Source: Stutzerimonas frequens
Lineage (GTDB): Bacteria; Pseudomonadota; Gammaproteobacteria; Pseudomonadales; Pseudomonadaceae
Assembly (NCBI RefSeq): GCF_024448335.1
Contig: NZ_JAMOHM010000018.1
Span: 23,362-87,361 of the forward strand
Length of the DNA: 64,000 bases
Direction: 5' to 3'
Numbering within the stretch: the stretch's first letter is position 1; each line of letters opens with the position of its first letter. A program made the translations under genes and the position numbers. The notes beneath the pieces were generated by a model. That model saw only the letters and a list, made by a program, of their open reading frames with translations. It had not been told where the DNA came from and did no database searches. Shown here in pieces: positions 30,590 through 40,251 of the stretch.

Positions 30590-33439
30590 ATGAGCCAGTA
30601 CCTTTTGAGTTTTGCAAGGCAGCATCTTGAAGGGCGCACTGACGCATACCTCGTGCTGCTCTGGTGCATGTACCAAGCGAACCAGAGCAAGGGGCGCTAT
30701 TCCGACCACATCAAAACGCACATCACGGCGGCAGCTGACCATCTGCTGGGCCGCAACTACCAGCGCATCGCCACTCGCTTCAAAAAGGTGCTCGACAACA
30801 AGCCAGAACTGGATCGGATACCGCCTTCCGGCCTTGGAGCGTTGGACTACCTTCGCGTGAAAAACTTCCGAGGCTTCGGAGAGTTTGGCCCTGACGACAA
30901 CGGCTCCTTCATCCGCTTCAGCAAGTTGAAAAATATCTTCTACGCACCCAATGGCGGTGGTAAATCGTCCTTGTGCGAGGCGTTGGAGTTCGGCACCACT
31001 GGAGACATCAAGGAAGCGTCTAGGCGCAAGACCAAGCTTAGGCAGTACATCTCCCGGGGAGATATTCGGCACCAGCTCTTGCTGATGGGAGCGGACAAGC
31101 TTCCGGTCAAACCAAGCATCAGTTGGTCGAGTTGCTTCATAGACCGTAACCGCCTTCAGGAGTTTTCGCTGCTGGGTTCCAAGGACACTGGCAGTGTCGA
31201 GAGTGATGTCCTGGCGACCCTGTTTGGCTTGGAAGAACTCCAGGAGGTCATTGCACGGTTCGTCCGGCCTGAAAACTTCTCGCTCAAGACCTTCATGCGT
31301 GCCGACCAAGCCGAGGCTCTGGAGGCCCTGGAGCGCACATGCGGCAGCCTAGGCCAGCTGAGGCGTCAGCACAGGGCAGACCTTCGGGTATCAATTTCCC
31401 AAATCTGCGAGCTGCTAGGGCTGCGGTCAGATCAAGACTATGAGATTCGCCCCAAGGTATTGCGGCTTCGCAAAACGATAGAAATGCATATCCGTGGAGC
31501 TGAGCGCCTTCGAGCCGCCAAAGCTCCGTTCGCTATCCCGCTGAAGCAGGTGAGGCGCATCTGTGCTATCGCTCAGCGCTTGCTCCACCGCAGAGCCGAT
31601 ATCGAGATGCTATTTCTACAGAGGGCCAGTGAGGTCAATTATCGCGCCGTCTTCGAGGCCTTGGAGGCCATCGAGCTGCAGTCGGGGGCAACTTGCCCTG
31701 CGTGCCTGACGCCCCTCGACAAGGTGACGGTGAACCCATTTGAGAGGGCGCGAGAGCAGATTAAGGCGCTGGGTGCATTGGAATCCCTGAAGCAATCCAG
31801 GCTGCGAAATGACGCGCGGATCGCGCTCTGGGCATCACGAGTCGCCACGGGACTCAGCGCGGTAAAGGGCAATGAGTACGCCGACGTACCCTGCCAGCTG
31901 AAGATGGACGAGTTGGAAGCGGTGCTTGCAGAATTTCATGCCGCTACCGATCGCTCGGAGGTGGCTCCGTCCGTTCTCGACTCATTCCTGAAACTCTGCG
32001 CCGAGCGTGCAGATCAGATCGAGGCTTACCTGCGTAACTGTGAGCGCAAGTGCCGGGAGGTTGGCCAGGCAGAAGCCCAGGCAGCCCGTCTTGAAGCACG
32101 GGTGGTGCAACTGAAAGCGATTGATGATTCATTGAAGCAGCTGTTCGACCGTAAAACGCGTGCGGAGAGCGAGTTCAAAGCCGGCAACGGCCAAATGGCA
32201 GACTTGGTAAGACAAAAAGCGGCCTTGCTCAACGATGCAGTCGACAACAGCCGCTTCAACCAGCTGCTCAAGGATCTGGAGGCTGAGTACCGAACGCTGT
32301 ACCGCGACCTGCTGGATTACAAGCTTGAGCTGGAGAAAGCGAGAATCACCGGGATCGAAGCCAAGGCTGCCGAGTACTACCGCGCTATCAACAACCACGA
32401 CGATGACCATGAGCAGATCGCGTCGTTGAGCTTCGACCGGCTGGCGGATAGCTACCGGATCAAGATCACCAACGTGGACGGATCATTGCTCGATGCGTTT
32501 GCTGTGCTCAGCGAAGGGCATCTGCGGGCGTTGGGCCTGTCCATCCTCCTGGCGATGGCTGAGAAAAACAACTTCCCGCTCATCGTCTTTGATGATGTCG
32601 TCAATGCGATCGACACCGATCACCGATCAAACATTATCGACCTGTTCTTCAGCGATGCTTACCTGCGCCGGATCCAAATGGTTGTCACCACCCATGACCG
32701 CCTCTTCTGGGAACGATTCTGCATCGTCGCCGACCGTCACCCTCAGTGCGAACAGTATACCAGCCATGTGCTCAGCTACACGAACAAGGGCATCGTGGTG
32801 ATTGATCACGAGGGTGGTTTCCAGAAGAAAGTCTACGTGGCGCTGTCGGTCTTCGACGTCCGTCAGGCGTTGCTTTATTGCCGTATTTGGTTCGAATCCA
32901 TAGTGCTTGAGTTTTGCATCGAAAACGGCGTCACAGTCACGGCCAACTTCAAAAAGTCGCAGCTGAAGAAGAGCATGTATCTGCAGGTCAGCCTGGAGCA
33001 CACCTTCTCGTTGGTGAAGCCTTTCATCGACTACGACCTGTCGTACTTCGATCTCATCAAGAATGACTTGGTCAACTGGAGTGGGCAGAACCAGGAGCAT
33101 CACGCCTTCGACGAGGGCAGTCTGAACTTTGTGCACTCCAAGACTAGCAGTGAAGTCTTGAGAATCTACGATGCCATCCGCTTCTTGGAGTGCCAGCTCT
33201 TCCCGGCGAGGAAAAAGGAGTCCGGGGAGAAGTACCTTGCCGAAGTTAATGAGAAAATCGAGAGAAGCCAGAGGAAGTTGGCAGGGCTCGCTAAAGCACC
33301 AGTAGAAGTGCAGAAGGAGCATCAAGCAGCTTTAAAAGCTCTGGAAAAGCGCGCCGTCGAGCTCGATCAGGAGCTTCAGTTCATCGAGCAGTGTCTCGCC
33401 AGCGTCGCTCAACGCGAGCAAGCTAAAGAACTGCCATGA
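30590..33439 (+). CDS. SMC/RecF-like coiled-coil ATPase, candidate defence protein
   Basis: A 949-residue protein. [12 protein letters not shown] leads into Walker [10 protein letters not shown] (~119-127). Long helical coiled coils flank a central CPAC (369-372), a Rad50-like zinc-hook motif. The ABC signature [12 protein letters not shown] (~640) and Walker [13 protein letters not shown] (~663) are followed by [11 protein letters not shown]. The last about 200 residues include [21 protein letters not shown], possibly an effector or nuclease part, but I recognise no catalytic set. The N-terminal 85 residues are a separate helical domain. It is a single gene with GGAGG before the ATG. Solitary large ATPases of this build on islands are often anti-phage systems such as RloC or OLD-like types; that role is inference. 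Confidence 0.7.
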   Translation: MSQYLLSFARQHLEGRTDAYLVLLWCMYQANQSKGRYSDHIKTHITAAADHLLGRNYQRIATRFKKVLDNKPELDRIPPSGLGALDYLRVKNFRGFGEFGPDDNGSFIRFSKLKNIFYAPNGGGKSSLCEALEFGTTGDIKEASRRKTKLRQYISRGDIRHQLLLMGADKLPVKPSISWSSCFIDRNRLQEFSLLGSKDTGSVESDVLATLFGLEELQEVIARFVRPENFSLKTFMRADQAEALEALERTCGSLGQLRRQHRADLRVSISQICELLGLRSDQDYEIRPKVLRLRKTIEMHIRGAERLRAAKAPFAIPLKQVRRICAIAQRLLHRRADIEMLFLQRASEVNYRAVFEALEAIELQSGATCPACLTPLDKVTVNPFERAREQIKALGALESLKQSRLRNDARIALWASRVATGLSAVKGNEYADVPCQLKMDELEAVLAEFHAATDRSEVAPSVLDSFLKLCAERADQIEAYLRNCERKCREVGQAEAQAARLEARVVQLKAIDDSLKQLFDRKTRAESEFKAGNGQMADLVRQKAALLNDAVDNSRFNQLLKDLEAEYRTLYRDLLDYKLELEKARITGIEAKAAEYYRAINNHDDDHEQIASLSFDRLADSYRIKITNVDGSLLDAFAVLSEGHLRALGLSILLAMAEKNNFPLIVFDDVVNAIDTDHRSNIIDLFFSDAYLRRIQMVVTTHDRLFWERFCIVADRHPQCEQYTSHVLSYTNKGIVVIDHEGGFQKKVYVALSVFDVRQALLYCRIWFESIVLEFCIENGVTVTANFKKSQLKKSMYLQVSLEHTFSLVKPFIDYDLSYFDLIKNDLVNWSGQNQEHHAFDEGSLNFVHSKTSSEVLRIYDAIRFLECQLFPARKKESGEKYLAEVNEKIERSQRKLAGLAKAPVEVQKEHQAALKALEKRAVELDQELQFIEQCLASVAQREQAKELP

Positions 33440-33653
33440 TCTCTACTCGGCTTGGCACAGATCTGGCTGCTTTGGGCTGAAATTCTGCGGGATCTCAACA
33501 GCCGCTTTTGGCCGGAAGCTGCCCATCGTCACCGGCTACAATCGGCCAGGAGCTGCCACCCACGATGAGAGCAGCTTTTAAGCCGCCCTGCTCCACTAGA
33601 CAGATCTCATGTAGTTTTAATAGCGTTCTGCCATCTTCTTCATTGGGGTCTGG

Positions 33654-35492
33654 ATGATGCGCGCCATCACAGCCTTTGCTGCCTTAGTTGTTCTTCAGTC
33701 CGCCCTTTTCGGTTGCGTCGCCTCAGCGGTTGATCCGCAACACCTCGGCCCACAGACGCCTCCGCCCAGCTTCACCGTCGACCCGCAGGCCAACCCGGAG
33801 GTATGGGGGGTCTATTCCCGCCTCGTTGGGCATCGCTACGCCCCAGCAACCGGTGGTTTTCCGGGTTTTGAGGTGCGCTGGAGCGAGCCCGGTAAAGCCA
33901 TCATTGAGACCAGCTTGTTCTTAGAGGGCGCAATCGTTGGGCCGGATGTGAAATGGAGCCGGACTATTCGCCCGGGCAGCAAGCCCGGCGAACTGAATAT
34001 GGACTTCAATGGCACGCCGTGGCTCGGCACGATCGAATCGGATGGCTCAGTGGTGTTTAAAGCGGTTACGCCGCGAGCGGGTGAATTTCCTTACCGGATT
34101 CGCCTGTCATCGCGTGGCGAGATGCTTGTGCAGAATATGCAGTGGGTGAATGGCTCGCTGTCGAATGTCATCTACTCGACGCCCTATCCGGTCGAATCCG
34201 TGCCGGGTGGTCCGGACCCAGCCGTGGCTGAGGTACCGGGCGTCGCAACGCCTCAGCCCCCTACCGACGCGGGCGTGAAGCCGTTGGTGCTGGGGCAAAA
34301 GATCATCGGCAAGCTGGATGACAACAGTCAGAAAACCTCGATCATGCGAACGCGCTATGACCTCTACCGTCTGCCAGCGCGCAAAGGTGAAAGCGTTGTA
34401 GTGGGCCTCGATTGCGATATCTACAGTTTCTACGGCTGCTACTACACATTCGTAAACCTGCGCGAAGGCTACGGCAACACCTACGAAGCGATGATCGATG
34501 CACCAAAGCGCAAGGCCTACCGTTTCACCCTCACTGAAGACCATCAGGTGCTGAAGGTGGAGAGCAATGGCAGGCTCGATTATGGCTTGGTGGTCGAACA
34601 GGGAGCAGCAGGCAATGCACTGTGGGCGGTGACTCAGGCCGAGCGGACTTCCTTCGATCAAGCAAAAGCACGGCAAGACGCCGCAAACAGCGCCGAGAAC
34701 GCGCAATTATTAGGTGCCGTAATGCAGGGTTTGAGTCAGGGACTGACAGCGGCCAACCAGGCAGCCAGCGCCAACGCTGCTCAATCCAGTGCCAGCCTGG
34801 CCGCCACACTCGTCCAGGCCCGAGCACAACCGCCGGTAAGTCCATCCGTGCAATCCAGCCAAACGTCCAGTTTATCGAGCGGCGATAGCTCCGCGCAGGA
34901 CGCCCAGGTGGCAGCCCTGATGGCGCAGAACCAAGCACTGATGCGCGAGATGGGCATCGAGAGCGAGGCCAATGCCATGGCGGCGGCCATGTTGGCGCAG
35001 ATTGAGCGCCAGCAGGCTTCGGGGCGTGCGCAAAGCGTTGTCGAAGAGCAGGAAGACGAGGCTCCAACCGCCAAGCCCGAGAAGCCTGTCGCCGAGGCTG
35101 CACCCGCGAAAGATGGCGGACTCATCAAGACGGTCAATGGCCAGAGCTACAGCGTCGGTGCAACGCTCCCGGCGCAAATCGAGGGTCGTTACCTCTATGA
35201 GGGTGAAGGCGAGCCCATCGTCTTTATCGGATCGGGAAGCATGCAAAGCCGCTTTCAGCCCCACCAAGACCCCGAGATACCGATGACCGCCTGGATCGTG
35301 CAAGGGCCGGATGGCAGTCCTCTGCGCGAGAAGGGAGTCGGTGAGCGCTACCAGGTTACTCTGGTGGTCGAATATGGTGCCGGCGGTGGTGGAAACTATC
35401 CCGAAGGTAGTCTGAACCTGCTGCCCGTTGTGGTCGCGCCCGATATGAATAAAGCCTTCATCCTCGGCGAGCGGATCAAGAGCGGCCTGTAA
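33654..35492 (+). CDS. Putative secreted or lipoprotein, unknown function
   Basis: I do not recognise this 612-residue protein. It begins with a signal peptide (ITAFAALVVLQSALFGC) that could be lipidated at the Cys, although LFGC is not an ideal lipobox. Residues ~40-190 look like a beta-rich domain. A second domain spans ~210-310. A low-complexity Ala/Gln/Ser-rich linker follows at ~340-480, with runs such as AANQAASANAAQSSASLAA and an acidic, Pro-rich section. A final domain covers ~490-612. The start could be 33654 or the next codon 33657. It is not near partners that explain it: a defence-like ATPase lies upstream, an ICE-type module downstream. Confidence 0.6.
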   Translation: MMRAITAFAALVVLQSALFGCVASAVDPQHLGPQTPPPSFTVDPQANPEVWGVYSRLVGHRYAPATGGFPGFEVRWSEPGKAIIETSLFLEGAIVGPDVKWSRTIRPGSKPGELNMDFNGTPWLGTIESDGSVVFKAVTPRAGEFPYRIRLSSRGEMLVQNMQWVNGSLSNVIYSTPYPVESVPGGPDPAVAEVPGVATPQPPTDAGVKPLVLGQKIIGKLDDNSQKTSIMRTRYDLYRLPARKGESVVVGLDCDIYSFYGCYYTFVNLREGYGNTYEAMIDAPKRKAYRFTLTEDHQVLKVESNGRLDYGLVVEQGAAGNALWAVTQAERTSFDQAKARQDAANSAENAQLLGAVMQGLSQGLTAANQAASANAAQSSASLAATLVQARAQPPVSPSVQSSQTSSLSSGDSSAQDAQVAALMAQNQALMREMGIESEANAMAAAMLAQIERQQASGRAQSVVEEQEDEAPTAKPEKPVAEAAPAKDGGLIKTVNGQSYSVGATLPAQIEGRYLYEGEGEPIVFIGSGSMQSRFQPHQDPEIPMTAWIVQGPDGSPLREKGVGERYQVTLVVEYGAGGGGNYPEGSLNLLPVVVAPDMNKAFILGERIKSGL

Positions 35493-35655
35493 CCGCCGTG
35501 CTCGGCAAGCGCATTCAAGTCGACCTCCAGTCGATCCGCCTTGCCACCTCCAGCGCAACTTCTTGCGCTCCGAGCAACTGTCGACCAAGTTCTGGTGAGC
35601 GCACAGCAGAATTCTGAATCGCCTCCGGTTTCGTAGATGCTAGATGACCGCTTTT

Positions 35656-35841
35656 GGCCGATTTTGTTGAAAAAGTCGGCTTCTGAGAGAGCTGCTTTTC
35701 GGTAGATCAAAAATCGCTGGATTTTGGCGTTGCTACGTAAAAACCAAGACAGCTCCGTCTTCTGAGCGAACCAGATTTCAACGTCGACCACGCTTTTTCG
35801 CTGGCCAAAATTGCGGCGGGACTTTTTCAACAGAATCGGCC
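35656..35841. mobile_element. MITE-like element, 186 bp
   Basis: Near-perfect terminal inverted repeats: GGCCGATTTTGTTGAAAAAG at the left end and its complement CTTTTTCAACAGAATCGGCC at the right, with one mismatch. The interior has no coding capacity. TTGTTGAAAAAGTC ends are typical of IS families common in Pseudomonas, so this is probably a non-autonomous relative mobilised in trans. No clear target duplication was found. The rest of 35493-35953 holds nothing I can support. Confidence 0.7.
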
Positions 35842-35983
35842 GCTTCCTGCCACCAGTGGCCAAAAACAGCTGACGCAACGACTCGCTACCGGCGGGTTTC
35901 CACCTACGACACTTCCATTCGATTCGAAAAAAACTCAGCCCTACATAACCGCAATGACATCACCACCAAGAAGGATCGCTCCC

Positions 35984-36313
35984 ATGTCATTGCAGTGTCC
36001 TCGCTGTCATTCCCCCAAAGTCGCTTCCTTCCATCACGCCATGAAGATCACCGCTGCGGTAGGCGCCGCCGGCGGCGCGGCTCGTGGCGTCAGTGCTGCG
36101 TTAGCAGGCGGTCAGACTGGCGCGACCATTGGCGCTATTGCCGGCCCTGTTGGCATCGCCATCGGTTCAGTTTCCGGCGCCATCATCGGTGGGTTGGTTG
36201 GCGGCGTTAGCGGTTGTGCGCTGGGCGCCCAGCTTGGCGACAAACTCGACCGCCACGTGTTGGCTAACAACCTGTGTCTGCTCTGCGGGCATCGCTTCAA
36301 CCTGCCGGCCTGA
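35984..36313 (+). CDS. Zinc-ribbon protein with glycine-zipper membrane segment
   Basis: A 109-residue small protein. MSLQCPRCHSPKVAS and LCLLCGHRF give two CxxC pairs (C5/C8 and near C101/C104) that probably bind zinc together. Between them is a Gly/Ala-rich stretch (GAAGGAARGVSAALAGG, then GAIAGPVGIAIGSVSGAIIGG) that looks like glycine-zipper membrane helices. I prefer ATG 35984 over 35954 because AGGATCG lies upstream and the zinc ribbon then starts the protein. It leads an ICE-type module with DUF932, YqaJ and RadC genes. The function is unknown. Confidence 0.7.
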   Translation: MSLQCPRCHSPKVASFHHAMKITAAVGAAGGAARGVSAALAGGQTGATIGAIAGPVGIAIGSVSGAIIGGLVGGVSGCALGAQLGDKLDRHVLANNLCLLCGHRFNLPA

Positions 36314-36411
36314 TCCGTCCGCTACCTCTTCTCACCTTCTTCTATCCCTACCGCCGGTGCTGCGCTCTGCGCGGCGCTTTATGCCGGCTTACATTCCAAG
36401 GAATCGTTCTC

Positions 36412-37380
36412 ATGGCACATCTCATCGAGCAAATGGCCTATGTCGGCGCCACCCCGTGGCACGGACTAGGCAACAACCTGCCGCGCAAACAACCCATCGA
36501 GATCTGGCAACGCGAAGCCGGCATGGACTGGCAGATCCTGGAAAGCCCGGTCCATTTCAAATCCGATGCGGTGGGTCACCTCGGCGCTATCCATTCCTAC
36601 CCCGAGCAGAAAGTGCTGTACCGCTCCGATACCAAAGCTCCCCTATCGGTCGTCTCCAACCGCTACCACACCGTGCAGCCGCGTGAGGTGCTGGAGTTCT
36701 ACCGGGATCTCACCGAAGTCTCCGGTTACGAGCTAGAGACGGCTGGTGTGCTCAAGGGCGGCCGCAAGTTTTGGGCACTGGCACGCACCGGGCAAGGCAC
36801 AGCGATCAAGGGTAACGACCAGGTCAACGGCTACCTGCTGTTGGCTACGTCATGCGACGGCACCTTGGCTACCACCGCAACGCCGACCACCGTTCGCGTG
36901 GTGTGCAACAACACCCTGACCATCGCCCTGGACGGCACCAGTCGAGCGATCAAGGTGCCGCACAACACTCGCTTCGATCCCAATACGGTGAAGAAGCAGC
37001 TCGGGATCGCGGTATCACAATGGGATGACTTCATGTACCGCATGCGTCATCTGGCTGAGCGCAAGGTGCAGTGGCATGAGGCGATGGGCTTCTTCATGAA
37101 CGTCATGTGCGAAGTGAGCCCAACCGGCCAACTACCCGAACAGCTGCCCAACGAACGTGCCCTGCGCAAAGTTCAGGAGCTGTACGAGGGCCGTGGCCGA
37201 GGCAGTCAGTTGGAATCGGCACGCGGTACCGCCTGGGGCCTGCTCAATGCCGTGACCGAGTACGTCGACCACGAACGACGAGCGCGCAGCACTGAGTACC
37301 GGCTGGACTCCGCCTGGTTCGGCCAGGGCGCGCAGATCAAGCAGCGCGCTTTGGACGCCGCCCTGCAGCTCGCCGCCTAA
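36412..37380 (+). CDS. DUF932 family phage/plasmid-related protein
   Basis: A 322-residue protein starting MAHLIEQMAYVGATPWHGLGNNL, the hallmark of DUF932 (TIGR03299). RVVCNNTLTIAL and NTRFDPNTVKKQLGIAV are further matches. The start at 36412 follows CAAGGAATCG. This gene is typical of ICEs and large plasmids and is usually next to YqaJ and RadC genes, as here. The molecular role is unknown, probably in DNA maintenance or recombination. A terminator follows at 37403-37435. Confidence 0.88.
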   Translation: MAHLIEQMAYVGATPWHGLGNNLPRKQPIEIWQREAGMDWQILESPVHFKSDAVGHLGAIHSYPEQKVLYRSDTKAPLSVVSNRYHTVQPREVLEFYRDLTEVSGYELETAGVLKGGRKFWALARTGQGTAIKGNDQVNGYLLLATSCDGTLATTATPTTVRVVCNNTLTIALDGTSRAIKVPHNTRFDPNTVKKQLGIAVSQWDDFMYRMRHLAERKVQWHEAMGFFMNVMCEVSPTGQLPEQLPNERALRKVQELYEGRGRGSQLESARGTAWGLLNAVTEYVDHERRARSTEYRLDSAWFGQGAQIKQRALDAALQLAA

Positions 37381-37402
37381 GCACTTCTCTCTCAATCGTA
37401 TC

Positions 37403-37435
37403 GCCCGGTCAGCTTCGTGCTGATCGGGCTTTTTT
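37403..37435 (+). terminator. Rho-independent terminator after the DUF932 gene
   Basis: Stem GCCCGGTCAGC/GCTGATCGGGC with a 5-nt loop and six T residues. Confidence 0.8.
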
Positions 37436-37454
37436 ACGCCTGCAAGGTGACCAC

Positions 37455-38459
37455 ATGACCACAATCTCGTTGAACCGCAACGCCAGCAAACCTCGCTCGG
37501 CCCTGCGCCTGATCAGTACCAAAGAACTGCCGCGCGAAGAGTGGCTGGAGGTGCGCAAACGCGGTATCGGCAGCTCGGATGCCGCTGCCGCCGTTGGCCT
37601 CAACCCCTACAAGTCGCAGCTGGAACTGTGGCTGGAGAAGACCGGGCGTGACACTGGATTGCCGAAGACCGACCCCGACGATGACGAAAGCCCGATGTAC
37701 TGGGGCAATGTGCTGGAACCCATCGTGGCCTGGCATTACGGCAAGCGCACCGGCAACAAGGTCCGCCGTGTGAACGCCGTGCTGCAGCACCCCGACCCGG
37801 AGATGTCCTGGATGCTGGCCAACATCGACCGCGAAGTGATCGGCGCCGACGATGTGCAGATCCTCGAATGCAAGACAGCCGGCATAAACGGGGCGCGCCT
37901 CTGGAAAGAAGGCGTGCCCGAATATGTGCAGTTACAGGTGATGCACCAGCTCGCCGTCACCGGCAAGCAAGCCGCGGATGTGGCGGTTGTGCTCGGTGGT
38001 CAGCACTTGGAAATCCATCGCATCGAGCGCGACGAGGAAATGATCGCTCGGCTGATCGAGCTGGAACGTACGTTCTGGACATACGTCGAGACCGACACGC
38101 CGCCACCCGCCGATGGGACGGCCTCGGCTGAAACTGCGCTGCGCTGCCTATATCCCGAAGACGACGGCCAGACGGTGGACTTCAGGGACAATCCGGGGCT
38201 GACCGCTGCTTACGTCGAGCTCAAGGCCCTGCGTCAGTTCATTGATAAAAAGCATGCGCGCGAGGCTCAGCTCAAGCAAATGCTGCAACAAGCGATGGGC
38301 GAGGCGACGCGGGCAGAGTTCACCAACGGCTACGTCAGCTGGCGTAAAGCCAAGGACAGCATCGGCTTCGATGTGGCCCGGCTGCTCCAGGACAGGCCTC
38401 ACCTGCGCGAAAAATACTCGCTTCTCAAGCCCGGTGCCCGGCGCTTCCTGATCGGCTGA
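37455..38459 (+). CDS. YqaJ-type recombinase/exonuclease
   Basis: A 334-residue protein of the YqaJ viral recombinase family (lambda-exonuclease-like PD-(D/E)XK fold). EWLEVRKRGIGSSDAAAAVGLNPYKS is the classic N-terminal signature, WGNVLEPIVAWHY follows, and the metal-binding core is NIDREVIGADDVQILECKTA with ECK. It would digest one DNA strand to start single-strand annealing recombination, working with the metal-binding protein and RadC-like neighbours. A terminator and small leader lie between it and the next gene. Confidence 0.92.
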   Translation: MTTISLNRNASKPRSALRLISTKELPREEWLEVRKRGIGSSDAAAAVGLNPYKSQLELWLEKTGRDTGLPKTDPDDDESPMYWGNVLEPIVAWHYGKRTGNKVRRVNAVLQHPDPEMSWMLANIDREVIGADDVQILECKTAGINGARLWKEGVPEYVQLQVMHQLAVTGKQAADVAVVLGGQHLEIHRIERDEEMIARLIELERTFWTYVETDTPPPADGTASAETALRCLYPEDDGQTVDFRDNPGLTAAYVELKALRQFIDKKHAREAQLKQMLQQAMGEATRAEFTNGYVSWRKAKDSIGFDVARLLQDRPHLREKYSLLKPGARRFLIG

Positions 38460-38489
38460 TTCTCGCCGCCCCTACTACCCCTTCCCCTT

Positions 38490-38530
38490 GGCCAGTCCAT
38501 GCAGTCCCCGCTGCGTGGCTGGCCTTTTTT
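38490..38530 (+). terminator. Rho-independent terminator after the YqaJ gene
   Basis: GGCCAG...CTGGCC with an inner pair of CCATGCAG and CTGCGTGG, followed by TTTTTT. The next gene's ribosome-binding site lies 10 bp later. Confidence 0.75.
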
Positions 38531-38549
38531 CGTTTTCAGGAGAACCACC

Positions 38550-39452
38550 ATGCTTAAAGGTCTGGCTATCACTCCGCCGGTACTCGGGCGAATTTCCATC
38601 GGCAAGGTCATCGAGAAGAACGGCAAGCGCCTGCCGGAGAAGGATGACCAGTTCACTATCACCTCCCAGGTACAGAGCCGCGACGGCTGGCTGGTACACC
38701 CGCTCAACGACGAGCTACGCCAGGGCAAGGACGACAAGCTGCGCAGTATCCCGGTGCGCCTGCTGTTCAACGAGCCAGAGCTGAATTTTCGTGCGGACTA
38801 CACACTGTTTGATCGCCAGTCCGGTCGCCCGGTTTGCGTCGGCAATGGCGAAACCTGCAAGCGCGTCACCCAGGACGGTATGCAATCGCTGCCCTGCCCT
38901 TCACCAGATGCCTGCCCGCTGGCCAAAGGCGGTGCCTGCAAGCCCTATGGCCGACTGAACGTGGTCATTGGCGATGAGGATCCGCTGGGCAGCTTTGTGT
39001 TCCGTACCACCGGCTTTAACAGCATCCGCACCCTAGCTGCTCGTCTGCACTACTTCCAGGCCATCTCCGGCAACCGCCTGGCCTGCTTGCCACTGGAACT
39101 GCGACTGCGAGGCAAGTCCACCCGCCAAAGCCACGGCACGCCGATCTTCTACACCGATCTGACGGTGCGTAGCGGCATGGACATGACCGAGGCACTGCGC
39201 TTAGCAGGCGAGCTGGATGAACAGCGGCAAGCGGCGGGTTTCGATCAAGCCGCACTGGATGCAGCAGCCCGGCGCGGCTTCGGCAACGGTGCCTTCGAGG
39301 ACGGCGAGGAGGATGTCGGAGCCATCGTCGAGGAGTTCTTTCCCGTCGAAATCAGCAGCGAGCAGCCGTTCCCCAGACCCACTTCGCACACGTCAGGCAA
39401 TCCCAGTCTGGCGGAAAAGCTGGAAGCCCAGCATCAATCCCTGAATGCCTGA
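38550..39452 (+). CDS. Hydrolase or metal-binding protein of ICE recombination modules
   Basis: A 300-residue protein starting MLKGLAITPPVLGRISIGKV, the family commonly annotated 'hydrolase or metal-binding protein' in ICE and plasmid recombination clusters. A Cys cluster at CVGNGETCKRVTQ, CPSPDACPL and GGACKPYG suggests zinc binding. It sits immediately after the YqaJ gene and before RadC. Given that context, a single-strand-annealing partner role is plausible but not shown. CAGGAG precedes ATG 38550. Confidence 0.75.
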   Translation: MLKGLAITPPVLGRISIGKVIEKNGKRLPEKDDQFTITSQVQSRDGWLVHPLNDELRQGKDDKLRSIPVRLLFNEPELNFRADYTLFDRQSGRPVCVGNGETCKRVTQDGMQSLPCPSPDACPLAKGGACKPYGRLNVVIGDEDPLGSFVFRTTGFNSIRTLAARLHYFQAISGNRLACLPLELRLRGKSTRQSHGTPIFYTDLTVRSGMDMTEALRLAGELDEQRQAAGFDQAALDAAARRGFGNGAFEDGEEDVGAIVEEFFPVEISSEQPFPRPTSHTSGNPSLAEKLEAQHQSLNA

Positions 39453-39477
39453 GCCTTATCACCCGGCCAAGGAGCTC

Positions 39478-39979
39478 ATGATGAGACTGCACAAAATCAA
39501 GGCGGGCGAGACCGCCGGCACCTACCTGATCGAATCACCGGTCACCGAAGCCGACATCCTGCTAATGGCCAAGCAGTTGGCCAGCCGCCGCCTGCGTCGT
39601 GGCCGCCAGCTCACAGCACCACGCGACGTCTTCAACCATCTGCAGACGCTACTCGAAGCCTATGAGCACGAAGTCTTTGCCTTGCTGAATGCTCGACAGC
39701 AGGCACCGGGTGATCGCCTTTCACGAGCTGTTTCGGGGAACCCTGGATGGCGCGAGCGTCTATCCCAGGGAGGTCGTCAAGATCGCCCTGGAGCACAACG
39801 CTGCGGCCATGATCCTGGTGCACAACCACCCTTCCGGCGACCCCGAGCCCAGCCAGGCGGATCGTACGCTCACCAACAAACTGAAGGAGGCGCTGAACCT
39901 AGTCGGCGTGCGGACGCTGGATCACATCATCGTGGGCCATGAAGGCTGCGTATCGCTGGCGGAACAGGGTTACCTATAG
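39478..39979 (+). pseudogene. RadC/JAB-domain protein, frameshifted
   Basis: The first part (from ATG 39478) encodes about 70 residues of the RadC-like N-terminus ending YEHEVFALL. The conserved continuation [21 protein letters not shown] is in the +1 frame from 39689, with the JAB metalloprotease motif [21 protein letters not shown] and the ending ALAEQGYL-like. A single extra A in CTGAATG at 39688-39689 explains the break. Without it the reading would be FALLMLDSRHR. The gene is thus a 1-bp frameshift pseudogene, unless the ATG at 39689 restarts translation. No ribosome-binding site is visible there. Confidence 0.85.
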
Positions 39980-39992
39980 GAGACGAACAAGC

Positions 39993-40184
39993 ATGAAGCT
40001 GCTGCTATGGACCTTCGCTGCGGTGTTCGTGTTTGCCGGCATCCTCGCTGGTTGTCTGGCGATGTTGCTGCTGGTGATCCTAATGGTGCGTTTTCCGCCG
40101 CTGCTGATCGCGGTGATGCTGGCGTGCTGGATCCTCAGCAGGCTGCTATCACCCAAGAAAATCCATCACCATGAACCCAAATAA
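39993..40184 (+). CDS. Small membrane protein
   Basis: A 63-residue protein with two hydrophobic stretches (LLLWTFAAVFVFAGILAGCL and LLLVILMVRFPPLLIAVMLAC) and a short basic tail (SPKKIHHHEPK). It starts 13 bp after the radC stop with AGGAGACG upstream. It is common beside RadC in ICE modules; the function is unknown. Its stop meets the hsdR terminator. Confidence 0.6.
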   Translation: MKLLLWTFAAVFVFAGILAGCLAMLLLVILMVRFPPLLIAVMLACWILSRLLSPKKIHHHEPK

Positions 40185-40215
40185 AAACAGCATGAGCAGT
40201 CTCAGACTGCTCATG
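40182..40215 (-). terminator. Rho-independent terminator of the hsd operon
   Basis: A 13-bp perfect palindrome GCATGAGCAGTCT/(C)AGACTGCTCATGC at 40190-40215. On the minus strand it is followed by TGTTTTTAT. It ends hsdR transcription and faces the small membrane-protein gene. Confidence 0.8.
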
Positions 40216-40251
40216 CCGTTGGTTCGCTCATTTCTTTTTTCTCTCTCAGCG

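Noticed and set aside
40190..40215. Long palindrome as a recombination or operator site
   Set aside because: Position after hsdR and the T-run on the minus strand fit a terminator better.
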